This document shows positions 28,533 through 37,439 of a stretch of 45,964 nt of DNA, in pieces. Below the pieces are notes generated by a model, which saw only the letters and a list, made by a program, of their open reading frames with translations, was not told the origin of the DNA and ran no database searches. The stretch lies in assembly GCA_945860285.1 (NCBI GenBank), contig CAMAQB010000015.1, forward strand, positions 1 to 45,964, in the 5' to 3' direction. The stretch is from Akkermansia muciniphila (lineage in GTDB: Bacteria > Verrucomicrobiota > Verrucomicrobiia > Verrucomicrobiales > Akkermansiaceae). Position 1 is the first letter of the stretch. Each line of letters opens with the position of its first letter. Made by a program: the position numbers and the translations under genes.

Positions 28533-28966
28533 AACTCGAAACCACACTTCCCGAGGGAGTTGGCTTCCTGCATGCCATACCTTTGTTCAATCTTTTTGCC
28601 GTATTGTTGATGTGTCATGCCGTTGGGCCGTTGTTGGAGGAAAAAACCGGTGTGGCTGTGGACATGCCGACATCGATGTTTCAGATTGAGCGATACCAGG
28701 AGGCTGCGGTGATTACTTTGATGGCACAGGGAAACCAGCAGATGTATTTGGGAACCCAAGCCTGCACCATGGTCGAACTCGATCAGTTGCTAGGGAAAAC
28801 AGTCGACAAAGGGGTTGCGCCGAATGCCGTGGTGGTGATCAAGGCGGACCGCATGGTCTCCTCGGAATCATTGCGGCAGGTGGCGGAAGTCTGCTTGCGC
28901 AAGGGTTTGAAAGTGGTGCTTGCCGGGGGCGGGAGGCGAACATCGCTACAAGAAGCGTCGCAATGA
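28529..28966 (+). CDS. ExbD/TolR-like protein with Asn at the proton-relay position
   Basis: A 145-residue protein with one span (about residues 14-35) and a periplasmic domain of the ExbD/TolR type, including VVIKADRMVSSESLRQV. In ExbD and TolR the span carries an essential Asp within a P-x-x-D pattern; here the matching segment is HAIPLFNLFAVLLM, with Asn21 at that place. It starts at GTG 28529, overlapping the ExbB-like gene by four bases, and the next gene overlaps it by four. The loss of the Asp suggests altered or absent proton coupling, which is inference. Confidence 0.8.
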   Translation: MKLETTLPEGVGFLHAIPLFNLFAVLLMCHAVGPLLEEKTGVAVDMPTSMFQIERYQEAAVITLMAQGNQQMYLGTQACTMVELDQLLGKTVDKGVAPNAVVVIKADRMVSSESLRQVAEVCLRKGLKVVLAGGGRRTSLQEASQ

Positions 28967-29709
28967 GCCCGGAAGATTCCCAAGTTGGATTCGAAGACGC
29001 ACCTGCGTTGATCTTTTCCTGGCGCAGGAGCTTCCGGCGTCGATGGGCGATGGCCGTCGCGGTCCTGTTGGTCATCCCTATGATCGTCGGCCTCTTTGCC
29101 TCGATTCACGTGCGGGGCTTTTCCGTGCCGCCCGGTCATCTTCGTCGTGCGGAACTGCTGATCGTCGCCGAGGATGCATCCAATCGCGATTGGCTTGAGA
29201 AAATATCGCAACAAACCCCGTTTCCCGTCCTTCTCGAACAGGAGCGGATCGAGAAGCTTTCTGCGCCACGGTGGTCCGAGATTACAAACATGAAGTATCA
29301 GTACAAGGGCGAACTGCGCGATGTTGTCGTTCCTGACCCCGCGCCGGTCTTTGAAAAAAAACAAGTCCTGCCGACCCTGCCCGAAACCGTTGCAACGGAA
29401 CTGCCCGAACCGGCGAACGCGAACCGCCGGTTGCAGCCGCGCTTGAAGCTGCTGGCGCGATTGACCACTGCCGATCTTCCCCCGACCTGGCCTGAGTATT
29501 TCGGCACCGAAGAATCCTATCAAGGCATGAGGTATTTGTTGGAAATCGATGCCAGGGGCGTTGTGGTTTCCTGTCTTGCGGCCGGCAAGGAAGCGGAGAA
29601 ACGAAATGTCGCCCTCGAGAATTGGATGAAATCATTGGTTTTTCCCAAGCCGGAACGGGTGAAGGGATGGCTGGGTTGCGAAGTGATCGGAACATACGTC
29701 GATGATTGA
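28963..29709 (+). CDS. Single-span periplasmic protein of ExbBD-like operon, unknown
   Basis: A 248-residue protein with a basic N-terminal tail, one span (about residues 29-50) and a periplasmic region that includes a Pro-rich stretch (VVVPDPAPVFEKKQVLPTLP) and a C-terminal part (YLLEIDARGVVVSCLAAG) loosely like the end of TonB or TolA. I do not recognise the family. Its place after ExbB- and ExbD-like genes, with four-base overlap, makes a TonB-like transducer role plausible. Confidence 0.6.
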   Translation: MSPEDSQVGFEDAPALIFSWRRSFRRRWAMAVAVLLVIPMIVGLFASIHVRGFSVPPGHLRRAELLIVAEDASNRDWLEKISQQTPFPVLLEQERIEKLSAPRWSEITNMKYQYKGELRDVVVPDPAPVFEKKQVLPTLPETVATELPEPANANRRLQPRLKLLARLTTADLPPTWPEYFGTEESYQGMRYLLEIDARGVVVSCLAAGKEAEKRNVALENWMKSLVFPKPERVKGWLGCEVIGTYVDD

Positions 29710-29929
29710 GTTGAGTCTGACAGAATTCTGCCTGTTGATGCTGATCGCCGCATTTGTCCTGGTCGGACTATTCGGCTGGGTTTCTCGTTTTTCCCACTGG
29801 AACGAGGAGCGTCGGGGCCGCCGGGTGCGCATGGTCTGTGATCTGTGCCTCGAAGTTTGGCAGGATCGGGGTCGGGAAAAAATCCGTGCGTGCCCCGGTT
29901 GTGGCAGAAACTGCGAGCGCAAGAGCTGA
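29702..29929 (+). CDS. Small membrane-anchored zinc-ribbon protein
   Basis: A 75-residue protein with a membrane span (about residues 8-27) and a soluble zinc ribbon, CDLC (C46, C49) and CPGC (C64, C67), with an extra Cys at 71. It overlaps the previous gene by eight bases, so it belongs to the same operon. No family name is known to me. The ribbon faces the cytoplasm if the basic residues after the span follow the positive-inside rule. Confidence 0.6.
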   Translation: MIELSLTEFCLLMLIAAFVLVGLFGWVSRFSHWNEERRGRRVRMVCDLCLEVWQDRGREKIRACPGCGRNCERKS

Positions 29930-30014
29930 AAATCACCTCGCTGTGGGAACAGTTGAGCTTGCGCGGCTCCGGCTCCGCAGTTAGTAATGGCCAGGGAGAT
30001 CCGCCACACATCAA

Positions 30015-31265
30015 ATGAAAGAAAGACGAGTCGTGATTACTGGAATCGGTTGCATCAGCCCGTTGGGGAATGATTTGACCAGCACGTGGGAGGCAATGAA
30101 GGCGGGGCGCAGTGGCATCGACCAGATTCATTCGATGGATGTCAGCGCTTACGATGTTCATATCGGTGGGGAAGTGAAAGGATTTAATGCCGAGCCATTT
30201 TTCACCAATGCGAAGGATTGCCGTCGTGCCGACCGCTATGTGCAACTGGCCGTGGCGGCCTCGCGCATGGCTTTGCTCGACAGCGGTCTGGACCTCGACA
30301 CCGTGAACAAGGATCGGGTTGGGGTGATCGTCAGCAGCGGCATTGGCGGACTCGGCACGCTCGAGGGGGAGCATAGCAAGCTGGTCCTGCGCGGGCCGGG
30401 CCGGGTCTCTCCTTTTCTCGTGCCGATGATGATCGCCAACATCGCCAGTGGCATTGTTTCCATGGAATACGGTTTCGGCGGGCCGAACATGGCCATCGTC
30501 ACGGCCTGCGCGACATCCAATCATTCGATCGGCGAGTCCTGGAGGATCATCAAGTTCGGCGACGCGGATGCCTTCCTTTGCGGCGGGGGGGAGGCGAGCA
30601 TCCTTCCTTGCGCGCTCGCGGGTTTCAGCAACATGAAGGCTCTCAGCACGCGCAACGACGAACCGCAGCGCGCCTCGCGTCCTTTTGATGTCGATCGCGA
30701 CGGTTTTGTCATGGGCGAGGGCGCCGGCATCCTGATGATCGAGGAACTGGAGCACGCGAAAAAACGCGGCGCGCGGATCTATGCCGAATTGATCGGTTAC
30801 GGTCTCAGTGCGGATGCCTATCACATGACATCCCCCCACCCCGAGGGACTGGGTGCGTCCCGCTGCATGGACATAGCGCTGCATCATGGCGGCATCAACG
30901 CCGAGCAGGTCGATTACGTCAACGCCCACGGCACCTCGACGGGCCTCGGCGATATTTGCGAAACCAAGGCGATCAAAAAAACCTTCGGCGGACACGCGAA
31001 AAACGGCCTGCTGGTCAGTTCGACCAAGTCGATGACCGGCCATCTTCTCGGTGCCGCCGGTGGCGTGGAAATCGCCGCGTGCTTGATGGCGATGAAGGAA
31101 AACATCGTGCCGCCGACCATCAATCTCGATCAGGCCGACCCCGAGTGCGATCTCGATTACATCCCCCATACGGCCCGCGAGGCGAAGGTCGATGTCGCAC
31201 TCAGCAACAGCTTCGGTTTCGGCGGACACAATGCCTCGCTGCTCGTCCGCCGCTTTTCCTGTTAG
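30015..31265 (+). CDS. fabF: 3-oxoacyl-ACP synthase II, FabF type
   Basis: A 416-residue condensing enzyme of fatty acid synthesis. The catalytic Cys165 (TACATS), His305 (NAHGTSTGLGD), Lys338 and His343 (STKSMTGHLLGAAGG) are all present. The order and spacing are those of FabF/KAS II. No acyl-carrier gene lies next to it, unlike in many genomes. A specialised ketosynthase of a secondary pathway is possible but the neighbours are housekeeping genes. Confidence 0.92.
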   Translation: MKERRVVITGIGCISPLGNDLTSTWEAMKAGRSGIDQIHSMDVSAYDVHIGGEVKGFNAEPFFTNAKDCRRADRYVQLAVAASRMALLDSGLDLDTVNKDRVGVIVSSGIGGLGTLEGEHSKLVLRGPGRVSPFLVPMMIANIASGIVSMEYGFGGPNMAIVTACATSNHSIGESWRIIKFGDADAFLCGGGEASILPCALAGFSNMKALSTRNDEPQRASRPFDVDRDGFVMGEGAGILMIEELEHAKKRGARIYAELIGYGLSADAYHMTSPHPEGLGASRCMDIALHHGGINAEQVDYVNAHGTSTGLGDICETKAIKKTFGGHAKNGLLVSSTKSMTGHLLGAAGGVEIAACLMAMKENIVPPTINLDQADPECDLDYIPHTAREAKVDVALSNSFGFGGHNASLLVRRFSC

Positions 31266-31283
31266 ATCAACCGCACTCCATCC

Positions 31284-32222
31284 ATGCCCATTGCATCCAT
31301 CGATCTCGCCAGTGAAATCCAGCGTTTGAAAAAAACGCGCAACGCCGTGATTTTGGCTCACAACTACCAGACCGGGGACATTCAGGATGTGGCCGATTAT
31401 GTCGGCGATTCCCTGGGTCTCGCTTATCGGGCCCGCGACACCGCAGCGGATGTCATTGTTTTCTGCGGCGTGCATTTCATGGCCGAGACCGCGAAGATCG
31501 TCAACCCGGGCAAGATTGTCGTGCTCCCCGACAAGGACGCCGGTTGTTCGTTGGAGCAATCCTGCCCCGGCCCGCAGTTGGAGGCGTTTTTGCAACAGAA
31601 CGCCCACAAAAATTACTACGTCATCGCCTACATCAACTGCTCGGCTCACGTCAAATCCCTGTGCGATGTGATTTGCACCTCGGGCAATGCCGTGAAGATC
31701 GTCAACAAGGCCCCCGCGGACCGGCCCATTCTTTTTGTGCCCGATGAGAATCTCGGTGCCTGGGTGATGGAGCAGACCGGTCGGAAAATGGATTTGTGGA
31801 AGGGCTCTTGTTACGTTCACGTCGAGTTCACCCGCGAGTCGATTCGCAAGATCAAGGAACAATACCCCAAGGCGCTCGTCGTTGCCCATCCTGAATGCAC
31901 GCAGGCCGTGCGATTGCTGGCCGATGAGGTTTGCTCGACCGAAAAAATGGTGAGCTACTGCCGCAATGCACCCGTCAACGACATCATTGTGGTCACCGAA
32001 AGCGGCATGCTGCACCGCCTGCGTCGCGAATGCCCGGAGAAAAATCTGATCCCCGGCCCCACAGACCGTTGTGCCTGTGCGGATTGCCGCTATATGAAGA
32101 TGAACACATTGCAGAAACTGCACGACTGCCTGCGCGACCTCAGCCCCCGGGTTGAATTGCCGGAGTCGGTCCGCGTTCGAGCGGAAAAACCGCTGCTGTT
32201 GATGTTGGAACAATCGCTCTGA
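31284..32222 (+). CDS. nadA: Quinolinate synthase
   Basis: A 312-residue enzyme that condenses iminoaspartate with dihydroxyacetone phosphate in NAD synthesis. The three cluster cysteines are in the usual places: YINCSAHVK, HPECTQAVR and PTDRCACADC. The start LKKTRNAVILAHNYQTGDIQD is typical. It follows fabF by 18 bases and precedes miaB by 10, so all three may be co-transcribed. NadB is not in the window. Confidence 0.96.
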   Translation: MPIASIDLASEIQRLKKTRNAVILAHNYQTGDIQDVADYVGDSLGLAYRARDTAADVIVFCGVHFMAETAKIVNPGKIVVLPDKDAGCSLEQSCPGPQLEAFLQQNAHKNYYVIAYINCSAHVKSLCDVICTSGNAVKIVNKAPADRPILFVPDENLGAWVMEQTGRKMDLWKGSCYVHVEFTRESIRKIKEQYPKALVVAHPECTQAVRLLADEVCSTEKMVSYCRNAPVNDIIVVTESGMLHRLRRECPEKNLIPGPTDRCACADCRYMKMNTLQKLHDCLRDLSPRVELPESVRVRAEKPLLLMLEQSL

Positions 32223-32232
32223 AATTTCCCGG

Positions 32233-33648
32233 ATGCCGAAAGTCTTTTTCAAAACCTATGGTTGCCAGATGAACGACCGCGACACCGAACAAGTGGCGCG
32301 GATGTTCACTGAGGGTGGCTATACCCTCACTGCTGATGAAAAGGATGCCGATGCAATCCTGGTCAACACCTGCTCGGTGCGCGATCAGGCGGAGCAAAAG
32401 GCGCTGGGGAAAATGCGGTTGATGGGCGCCCATCGCGACGCGAAACCCCATGTGGTTTATGGCTTCATGGGCTGCATGGCACAGTCGCGCGGCAGCGAGT
32501 TGTTCGGCACCATCCCCCACCTCGATGTGGTGGTGGGCACGCAAAAATACCACAAGGTTTTTGAATACGTCGATGCCATCCTCCGCCGTCGTTTGGAGGC
32601 GCGCATGGACGACCCGGCGCTGGCGATGAATGGGGAAAACGTTTGCGACGTGGAAGAGGAGGTCGGCTCGCAAAACACCATTCGCGATCATCTAACGAAA
32701 GACCGCCAGGTCAGCGCTTTTGTTTCGATCATGCAGGGCTGCAACATGCGCTGTACGTTTTGCATCGTTCCGGACACCCGGGGACGCGAGCGCAGCCGGC
32801 CGATCGTCGGGATCGTCGATGAAGTAAGGCGGCTCGCCGACAAGGGGGTTCGCGAGGTCACTTTGCTGGGACAGATCGTCAATTTGTACGGCCGCACCGA
32901 GTTCCTTCACGTCGATGGCAAGTCGCCGTTCGTGCAGTTGTTGGAAAGCATCCACGAGGTGCCCGGCATCGAGCGGATCCGTTTCATCTCACCTCATCCG
33001 ATTGGCTATCGCGACGACCTGATCGCCGCTTTCGGCTACCTGCCGAAATTGTGCTCGCACATTCATTTCCCGATGCAAAGCGGCTCGGACCGGATTTTGA
33101 AACTCATGCGGCGGCCTTACAAGCAGGAGAAATTCATGGAAATTTGCGACAAGATGAAGGCCGCGCGGCCTGATTTGTCGATCACCACCGACATCATCGT
33201 CGGGTTTCCCACCGAAACCGAGGAGGATTTTCAGGCATCGTTGGACGCGGTGAAACGGGTGCAATTCGCCAATGCCTTCGTGTTCCGCTATTCAAAACGA
33301 CGCGATACGCCCGCCGCGGAAATGGAGGGACAGATCGAAGAGTCCGTCAAGGAACAGCGCAATCAAACGCTGCTCAAGCTCGTCAATCAAATCGCGATTT
33401 CGCAGAACGATGCCTTGGTCGGCACAACCCAGCGGATCCTTTGCGAGGGAAATTCGCGCCACAATGAAACGCGGTTGTCAGGGCGCACCTCGCAAAACCG
33501 CATCGTGATTTTTGATGGCGACATCGAGAGCTTCAGCGGCAGAATGCTGGACCTCCGGATCGAGAAGTCATCGGGATTCACTTTGTACGGAACCCCCTGC
33601 GAGCAGGTCGCTGTGCAACAACTCGTTGAAGCCGCAGAAAAGTTTTGA
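32233..33648 (+). CDS. miaB: tRNA-2-methylthio-N6-dimethylallyladenosine synthase
   Basis: A 471-residue methylthiotransferase modifying A37 of tRNAs. The N-terminal cluster domain has Cys in KTYGCQMN, NTCSVRDQAE and GFMGCMAQ. The radical-SAM motif is CNMRCTFC, and a TRAM domain ends the protein (VGTTQRILCEGNS onward). Motifs match MiaB rather than MtaB or RimO. Its 3' end overlaps the convergent dus gene by 81 bases. Confidence 0.95.
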   Translation: MPKVFFKTYGCQMNDRDTEQVARMFTEGGYTLTADEKDADAILVNTCSVRDQAEQKALGKMRLMGAHRDAKPHVVYGFMGCMAQSRGSELFGTIPHLDVVVGTQKYHKVFEYVDAILRRRLEARMDDPALAMNGENVCDVEEEVGSQNTIRDHLTKDRQVSAFVSIMQGCNMRCTFCIVPDTRGRERSRPIVGIVDEVRRLADKGVREVTLLGQIVNLYGRTEFLHVDGKSPFVQLLESIHEVPGIERIRFISPHPIGYRDDLIAAFGYLPKLCSHIHFPMQSGSDRILKLMRRPYKQEKFMEICDKMKAARPDLSITTDIIVGFPTETEEDFQASLDAVKRVQFANAFVFRYSKRRDTPAAEMEGQIEESVKEQRNQTLLKLVNQIAISQNDALVGTTQRILCEGNSRHNETRLSGRTSQNRIVIFDGDIESFSGRMLDLRIEKSSGFTLYGTPCEQVAVQQLVEAAEKF

Positions 33649-34638
33649 TTTTTCCGGCGGCAGGTCGGGCACCAGTCCGTCGTGATCCAGTTCGGCGCGG
33701 CAGATGGCGAAAAATTCTTCTTCGCGCTGCATCCGTCGAATCGCCTCTTCAAACACATCGCCCATTCCCTGCACGATATACAGCATGGTTTTTTTCATCC
33801 GTTGGATGTGGTTTTTCTCATCGTAGGTTTTGCTCTCCCGCGCCAGTTCATGGTAGAGGTCCTCGATGTATTCCAGCAGGTCGCGCGCCGTCGGCTGAGT
33901 CGGCGCGGTTCCCGCATACAGTGCGCGGAGTTGGTCGAAAATCCACGGATTGCGGATCGCGCCGCGACCGATCATCAGTCCGTGTGCGTTGGTCATGGTC
34001 TGGTAGTTTTTGCCGGACTGCGCATTCACGACGTTGCCATTCGCGACAACCGGACAGGCAAGAATATTCACCGCGCGAAGCACGCAATGAGGTCGGACGG
34101 GTGTTTGATATCGGTCGGCCACCGTTCTTCCATGGATGGTCAGGCCATCGATCGCATGCTTGCGGAAAATTTCGAGCAGGGCGGAAAATTCGTCCTCGTG
34201 ATGATAACCGACGCGGGTTTTGACAGTGAAGCGCCCCGGGATCGCATCGCGAAGGGCCCCGATCATCCTGTCAACTTCCTGTGGTTGTCGCAGCAATCCG
34301 CCGCCCGCGCTTTTTCCGCAAACCGTCGGACTTGGGCAGCCGAGGTTGAGATCGATTCCCGCGATCGGGTGATGTTGCAGTTGCCGGATCGCATCGACCA
34401 TGTGCGCCGGTTCGGAACCGATGATCTGCGCAAAGATCGGCCGGCCGGTGCTGTTTTCATCGATCGAGCGGAGAATGTAGCGATCAGGCCGGAACGCGTG
34501 GTGAACGCGGAAGAACTCGGTGACAAACCAATCGGGTCCGCCGCGTCGAGCGCAAACCCTCATAAACGGAAGGTCCGTGACGCTTTGCATCGGTGCCAGA
34601 ACCAGGGCGGGTCGATCATGAGGAAGGAAGTCGCGCAT
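33568..34638 (-). CDS. tRNA-dihydrouridine synthase
   Basis: A 356-residue flavoenzyme of the Dus family, reducing uridines in tRNA. It has APMQSVTDLPF at the start, DLNLGCPSPTVCGKSAGGGLL with the catalytic Cys, and later KTRVGYHHED and GLMIGRGAIRNPW. The start at ATG 34638 (MRDFLPHDRPALVLAP) is preferred; the frame runs to 34866 but the extra residues match nothing and overlap the next gene. The last 80 or so bases overlap the 3' end of miaB on the other strand, and the tail may be divergent there. Confidence 0.9.
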   Translation of the reverse strand: MRDFLPHDRPALVLAPMQSVTDLPFMRVCARRGGPDWFVTEFFRVHHAFRPDRYILRSIDENSTGRPIFAQIIGSEPAHMVDAIRQLQHHPIAGIDLNLGCPSPTVCGKSAGGGLLRQPQEVDRMIGALRDAIPGRFTVKTRVGYHHEDEFSALLEIFRKHAIDGLTIHGRTVADRYQTPVRPHCVLRAVNILACPVVANGNVVNAQSGKNYQTMTNAHGLMIGRGAIRNPWIFDQLRALYAGTAPTQPTARDLLEYIEDLYHELARESKTYDEKNHIQRMKKTMLYIVQGMGDVFEEAIRRMQREEEFFAICRAELDHDGLVPDLPPEKSKLFCGFNELLHSDLLAGGSVQSESR

Positions 34639-34768
34639 GCGGATGAATCGTTGAGCTGTCGTCGCATCGAGGACAGAATCCGAGCATACCCTGAGATGAC
34701 AGGAAATCCACGGCTTATTTGGCGAGGGTGATTGACGGTATGTTTGGTCGATGGCATTTTTCATTAGC

Positions 34769-35890
34769 ATGGAGCCGTTTAAAAATGTGTTCAATCGGGA
34801 TGCCATTTCGATGATGGGCCGGGTGTTGGCTGCACTCAGCGCGGAGTTCCCCGCGAAAAAATTCACCCGACTCGCCTGTCGTGATCTGGAGACTCTCGAG
34901 CTAAAACAACGGTCCGCGCAGATTTGTCAGGCGCTTGAGGAATGCCTGCCGCCCTCCTTTGAGGATGCCGCGGCATTGATCATCGCGTCCCTGCATCCCT
35001 CGTGCGATGCCAATTCCAATGGTGGGGGAACAACACCGGAGGGCATCCAGGGCTGGTTGATCATGCCACTCGCGGAATACACAGGGCAAAGAGGGCAGGG
35101 GAATTTTTCGCTGGCGATGGACCTATTTCAGCAACTGACGATGCGCTTCACGGCGGAGTTCGCCATACGCCACATGATTCTCGTCCACCCGGAAAAAACG
35201 CTGGCGACATTGATGGATTGGACATCGCACGACAATCATCACGTCCGCCGGTTGGTGTCCGAAGGATCCCGCCCGCGGCTGCCTTGGGCGATGCAGTTGC
35301 CGCAGGTGATTGCGGATCCGCAACTGACCCTGCCTTTGTTAGAGGCATTGCGCGACGACCCATCCGGGTATGTGCGTCGCTCGGTGGCGAATCATTTGAA
35401 CGACATCGCAAAGGATCATCCGCAGACGGTTCTTGATCTCGCTGCAAGCTGGCACAAAAACGCCCCGCCCGAACGGGTCAGGCTGCTTCGCCACGCGATG
35501 CGCAATCTGCTCAAGCAAGGACACGAGAAGGCATTGAAACTCCACGGTATGAGCGCGCCGAAGCTGGCGGATGTCTCATTGGAAATCCTCACTCCCCGGG
35601 TGCCGTTTCACGGTGATTTGCGCTTTGTTGTGCAGATGCGTTCGACGGCCGGACGCGATCAGAAAATCCGGCTCGATCTGATCGTGCATTATCAAAAGGC
35701 GAACGGAAAACTGGCACCCAAAACTTTTTTGTGGAAGGAATTCATCCTGCGTGCCTCTGAAGTCCATCGTGCCGAACGCCGCCAATCGTTCCGAGCGATC
35801 ACAACCCGCGTGTACCATCGCGGTCTGCATCGTTTGGAAGTCCGCGCCAATGGCGTGGCCCTGGCCATTGCGGACTTTCATCTCATTTGA
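34769..35890 (+). CDS. DNA alkylation repair protein, HEAT-repeat type
   Basis: A 373-residue all-helical protein resembling AlkC/AlkD-type DNA glycosylases: FAIRHMILVHPEKTLATLM, then HHVRRLVSEGSRPRLPW, then YVRRSVANHLNDIAKDHP. These pass through HEAT repeats that cradle damaged DNA. The C-terminal part (about 270-373) is a separate beta-rich region. ATG 34769 (MEPFKNVFN) is preferred over 34751. The activity on alkylated bases is inferred from the family. Confidence 0.85.
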   Translation: MEPFKNVFNRDAISMMGRVLAALSAEFPAKKFTRLACRDLETLELKQRSAQICQALEECLPPSFEDAAALIIASLHPSCDANSNGGGTTPEGIQGWLIMPLAEYTGQRGQGNFSLAMDLFQQLTMRFTAEFAIRHMILVHPEKTLATLMDWTSHDNHHVRRLVSEGSRPRLPWAMQLPQVIADPQLTLPLLEALRDDPSGYVRRSVANHLNDIAKDHPQTVLDLAASWHKNAPPERVRLLRHAMRNLLKQGHEKALKLHGMSAPKLADVSLEILTPRVPFHGDLRFVVQMRSTAGRDQKIRLDLIVHYQKANGKLAPKTFLWKEFILRASEVHRAERRQSFRAITTRVYHRGLHRLEVRANGVALAIADFHLI

Positions 35891-36023
35891 AATGGCCTGC
35901 TCCCAGTGGCGTGGCGTTTTAATGTCTCACGATCAAATGCCCCCAAAAGGAACAGAGGCCGGGATTGCAAAACGATACCAATGCTTCAATCCGCCAATCA
36001 TGAAACGTCATGAGACCGATTGG

Positions 36024-36905
36024 TCATGACGATGCCCGCAACGTGAGAATTGCCAGTTCCGGCGGACAGGCAAATCTCAACCGTGGTCCACTCGTGCCAA
36101 CTCCGCGGGTGACGAATAATCGGGAGTCTTCGTTGGAGAAATTTCCATAGACATATTTTCTGCCGTGCTTCACGGTTTTCGGTGCCACGTCCAACAGCGG
36201 AACCCGACATTGGCCGCCGTGAGTGTGGCCGGAGAGTTGCAAGGTTACTTCGCGTGCCGCGCACATCGTGTCGAAGTAATCCGGTTCGTGAACCAGCGCG
36301 AGAATGGGAGTGTTCTTGGATATTCCCCTCATCGTTTTCACGGGATCCGGCCTGCCGAGCCAGACGAAATCCGTGCCCGCAACGGCCAATGATTCACCGC
36401 GAATCGATAAAACACTATGCTGGTTGATCAGAAAGGAGATGCCAGCTTTCTCAAACTGTTGTCTGAAGATTGCCGCATTTCCGGCCCACCCGTCGTGGTT
36501 TCCCATGACAGCGAAAATTCCGTGCGTGGCATTCATGTTGCCAAGGCATGCGAGCATCGGGCTGATGACTCCGGGGTCTGCGCTGATGTAGTCACCGGCG
36601 AGCGCGATGATGTCGGGTTTTTCCTGTTGGATCCGGGCGACGACATCCTCGAGCAGCCCTGCATCCTGGTCCGGACGGTAGTGAAGATCCGCGATCAGGC
36701 CGATCCGCAAGCCATCGAGCCCGGCTGGCAGTTTTTTACACGAGACATCCTGCCGGGTGATCGACAAGTAATCGGGTTCGATCCAAAATCCATTTGCGAC
36801 CGATCCTGCCGCACCGGCCAACATGAGTCGAAGGATGTTGCGACGATTGAATCGTTGAGTTGGTTTCACGAGCCCGATCATTGCTGATTTTTGTGATGGA
36901 AGCAT
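36024..36905 (-). CDS. Metallophosphoesterase, probably exported
   Basis: A 293-residue calcineurin-like phosphoesterase. Metal-binding motifs are in order: IADLHYRP, LAGDYIS, MGNHDGW and SGHTHGGQ. The N-terminus has RFNRRNILRLMLAGAAG, with twin Arg and a hydrophobic stretch that fits a Tat signal, so it may be folded before export or be membrane-anchored. This form resembles YaeI/YkuE-type phosphodiesterases. The substrate is unknown. Confidence 0.88.
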   Translation of the reverse strand: MLPSQKSAMIGLVKPTQRFNRRNILRLMLAGAAGSVANGFWIEPDYLSITRQDVSCKKLPAGLDGLRIGLIADLHYRPDQDAGLLEDVVARIQQEKPDIIALAGDYISADPGVISPMLACLGNMNATHGIFAVMGNHDGWAGNAAIFRQQFEKAGISFLINQHSVLSIRGESLAVAGTDFVWLGRPDPVKTMRGISKNTPILALVHEPDYFDTMCAAREVTLQLSGHTHGGQCRVPLLDVAPKTVKHGRKYVYGNFSNEDSRLFVTRGVGTSGPRLRFACPPELAILTLRASS

Positions 36906-37024
36906 GAAGAAAGCATGAAATTTCCGCTAGTCATGGTGTCAGATACGCTCAGGCTCTCGTGTATTTTCATCCCGCTTGAATGAGCTTGCCCAGGGCGTGC
37001 AAATTACTATCGTAACTCCCACAC

Positions 37025-37423
37025 ATGAGCAAAATCCCCTGGCAGCAAATCTTCAGCTTCACCGCGCTCGATGTGGTGAAGATCCTTGTCACCGCGCTGT
37101 TGATCGTGATCGTCAACAAGATCCAGTTGGTGAACGACCGGGTGTCGGCCTTGTTGATCGCCCTGCCTTTCACTTCGCTGATTGCGATGATCTGGATGAA
37201 TGGTCAGGGGCAAAGCAGCACACGCATCGCCAATCACGCCGAGGGCACGTTCTGGTTTGTGCTGCCCACCCTGCCGATGTTTCTGGTTTTTCCCTGGCTG
37301 CTCCGCCAGGGCTGGTCCTTCTGGCCGGCTTTGCTTGCCAATTGCGCGATGACGGTGCTGTTGTTCTGGCTCACGGTCATGCTGCTGCGCAAGTTCGGTA
37401 TCGATCTGATGCCGAAATCGTGA
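37025..37423 (+). CDS. DUF3147 family membrane protein
   Basis: A 132-residue protein with about four spans: residues 14-33, 43-58, 75-93 and 100-120. The sequence fits the DUF3147 family, whose function is unknown. The start is ATG 37025. It stands alone on the plus strand, convergent with the lipoprotein gene 17 bases after its end. Confidence 0.75.
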   Translation: MSKIPWQQIFSFTALDVVKILVTALLIVIVNKIQLVNDRVSALLIALPFTSLIAMIWMNGQGQSSTRIANHAEGTFWFVLPTLPMFLVFPWLLRQGWSFWPALLANCAMTVLLFWLTVMLLRKFGIDLMPKS

Positions 37424-37439
37424 ATCCAAAGGAAGCCGC

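Noticed and set aside
29520-32252. 910-codon minus-strand frame opposite fabF and nadA
   Set aside because: It covers three well-supported genes on the other strand and contains no recognisable domain.
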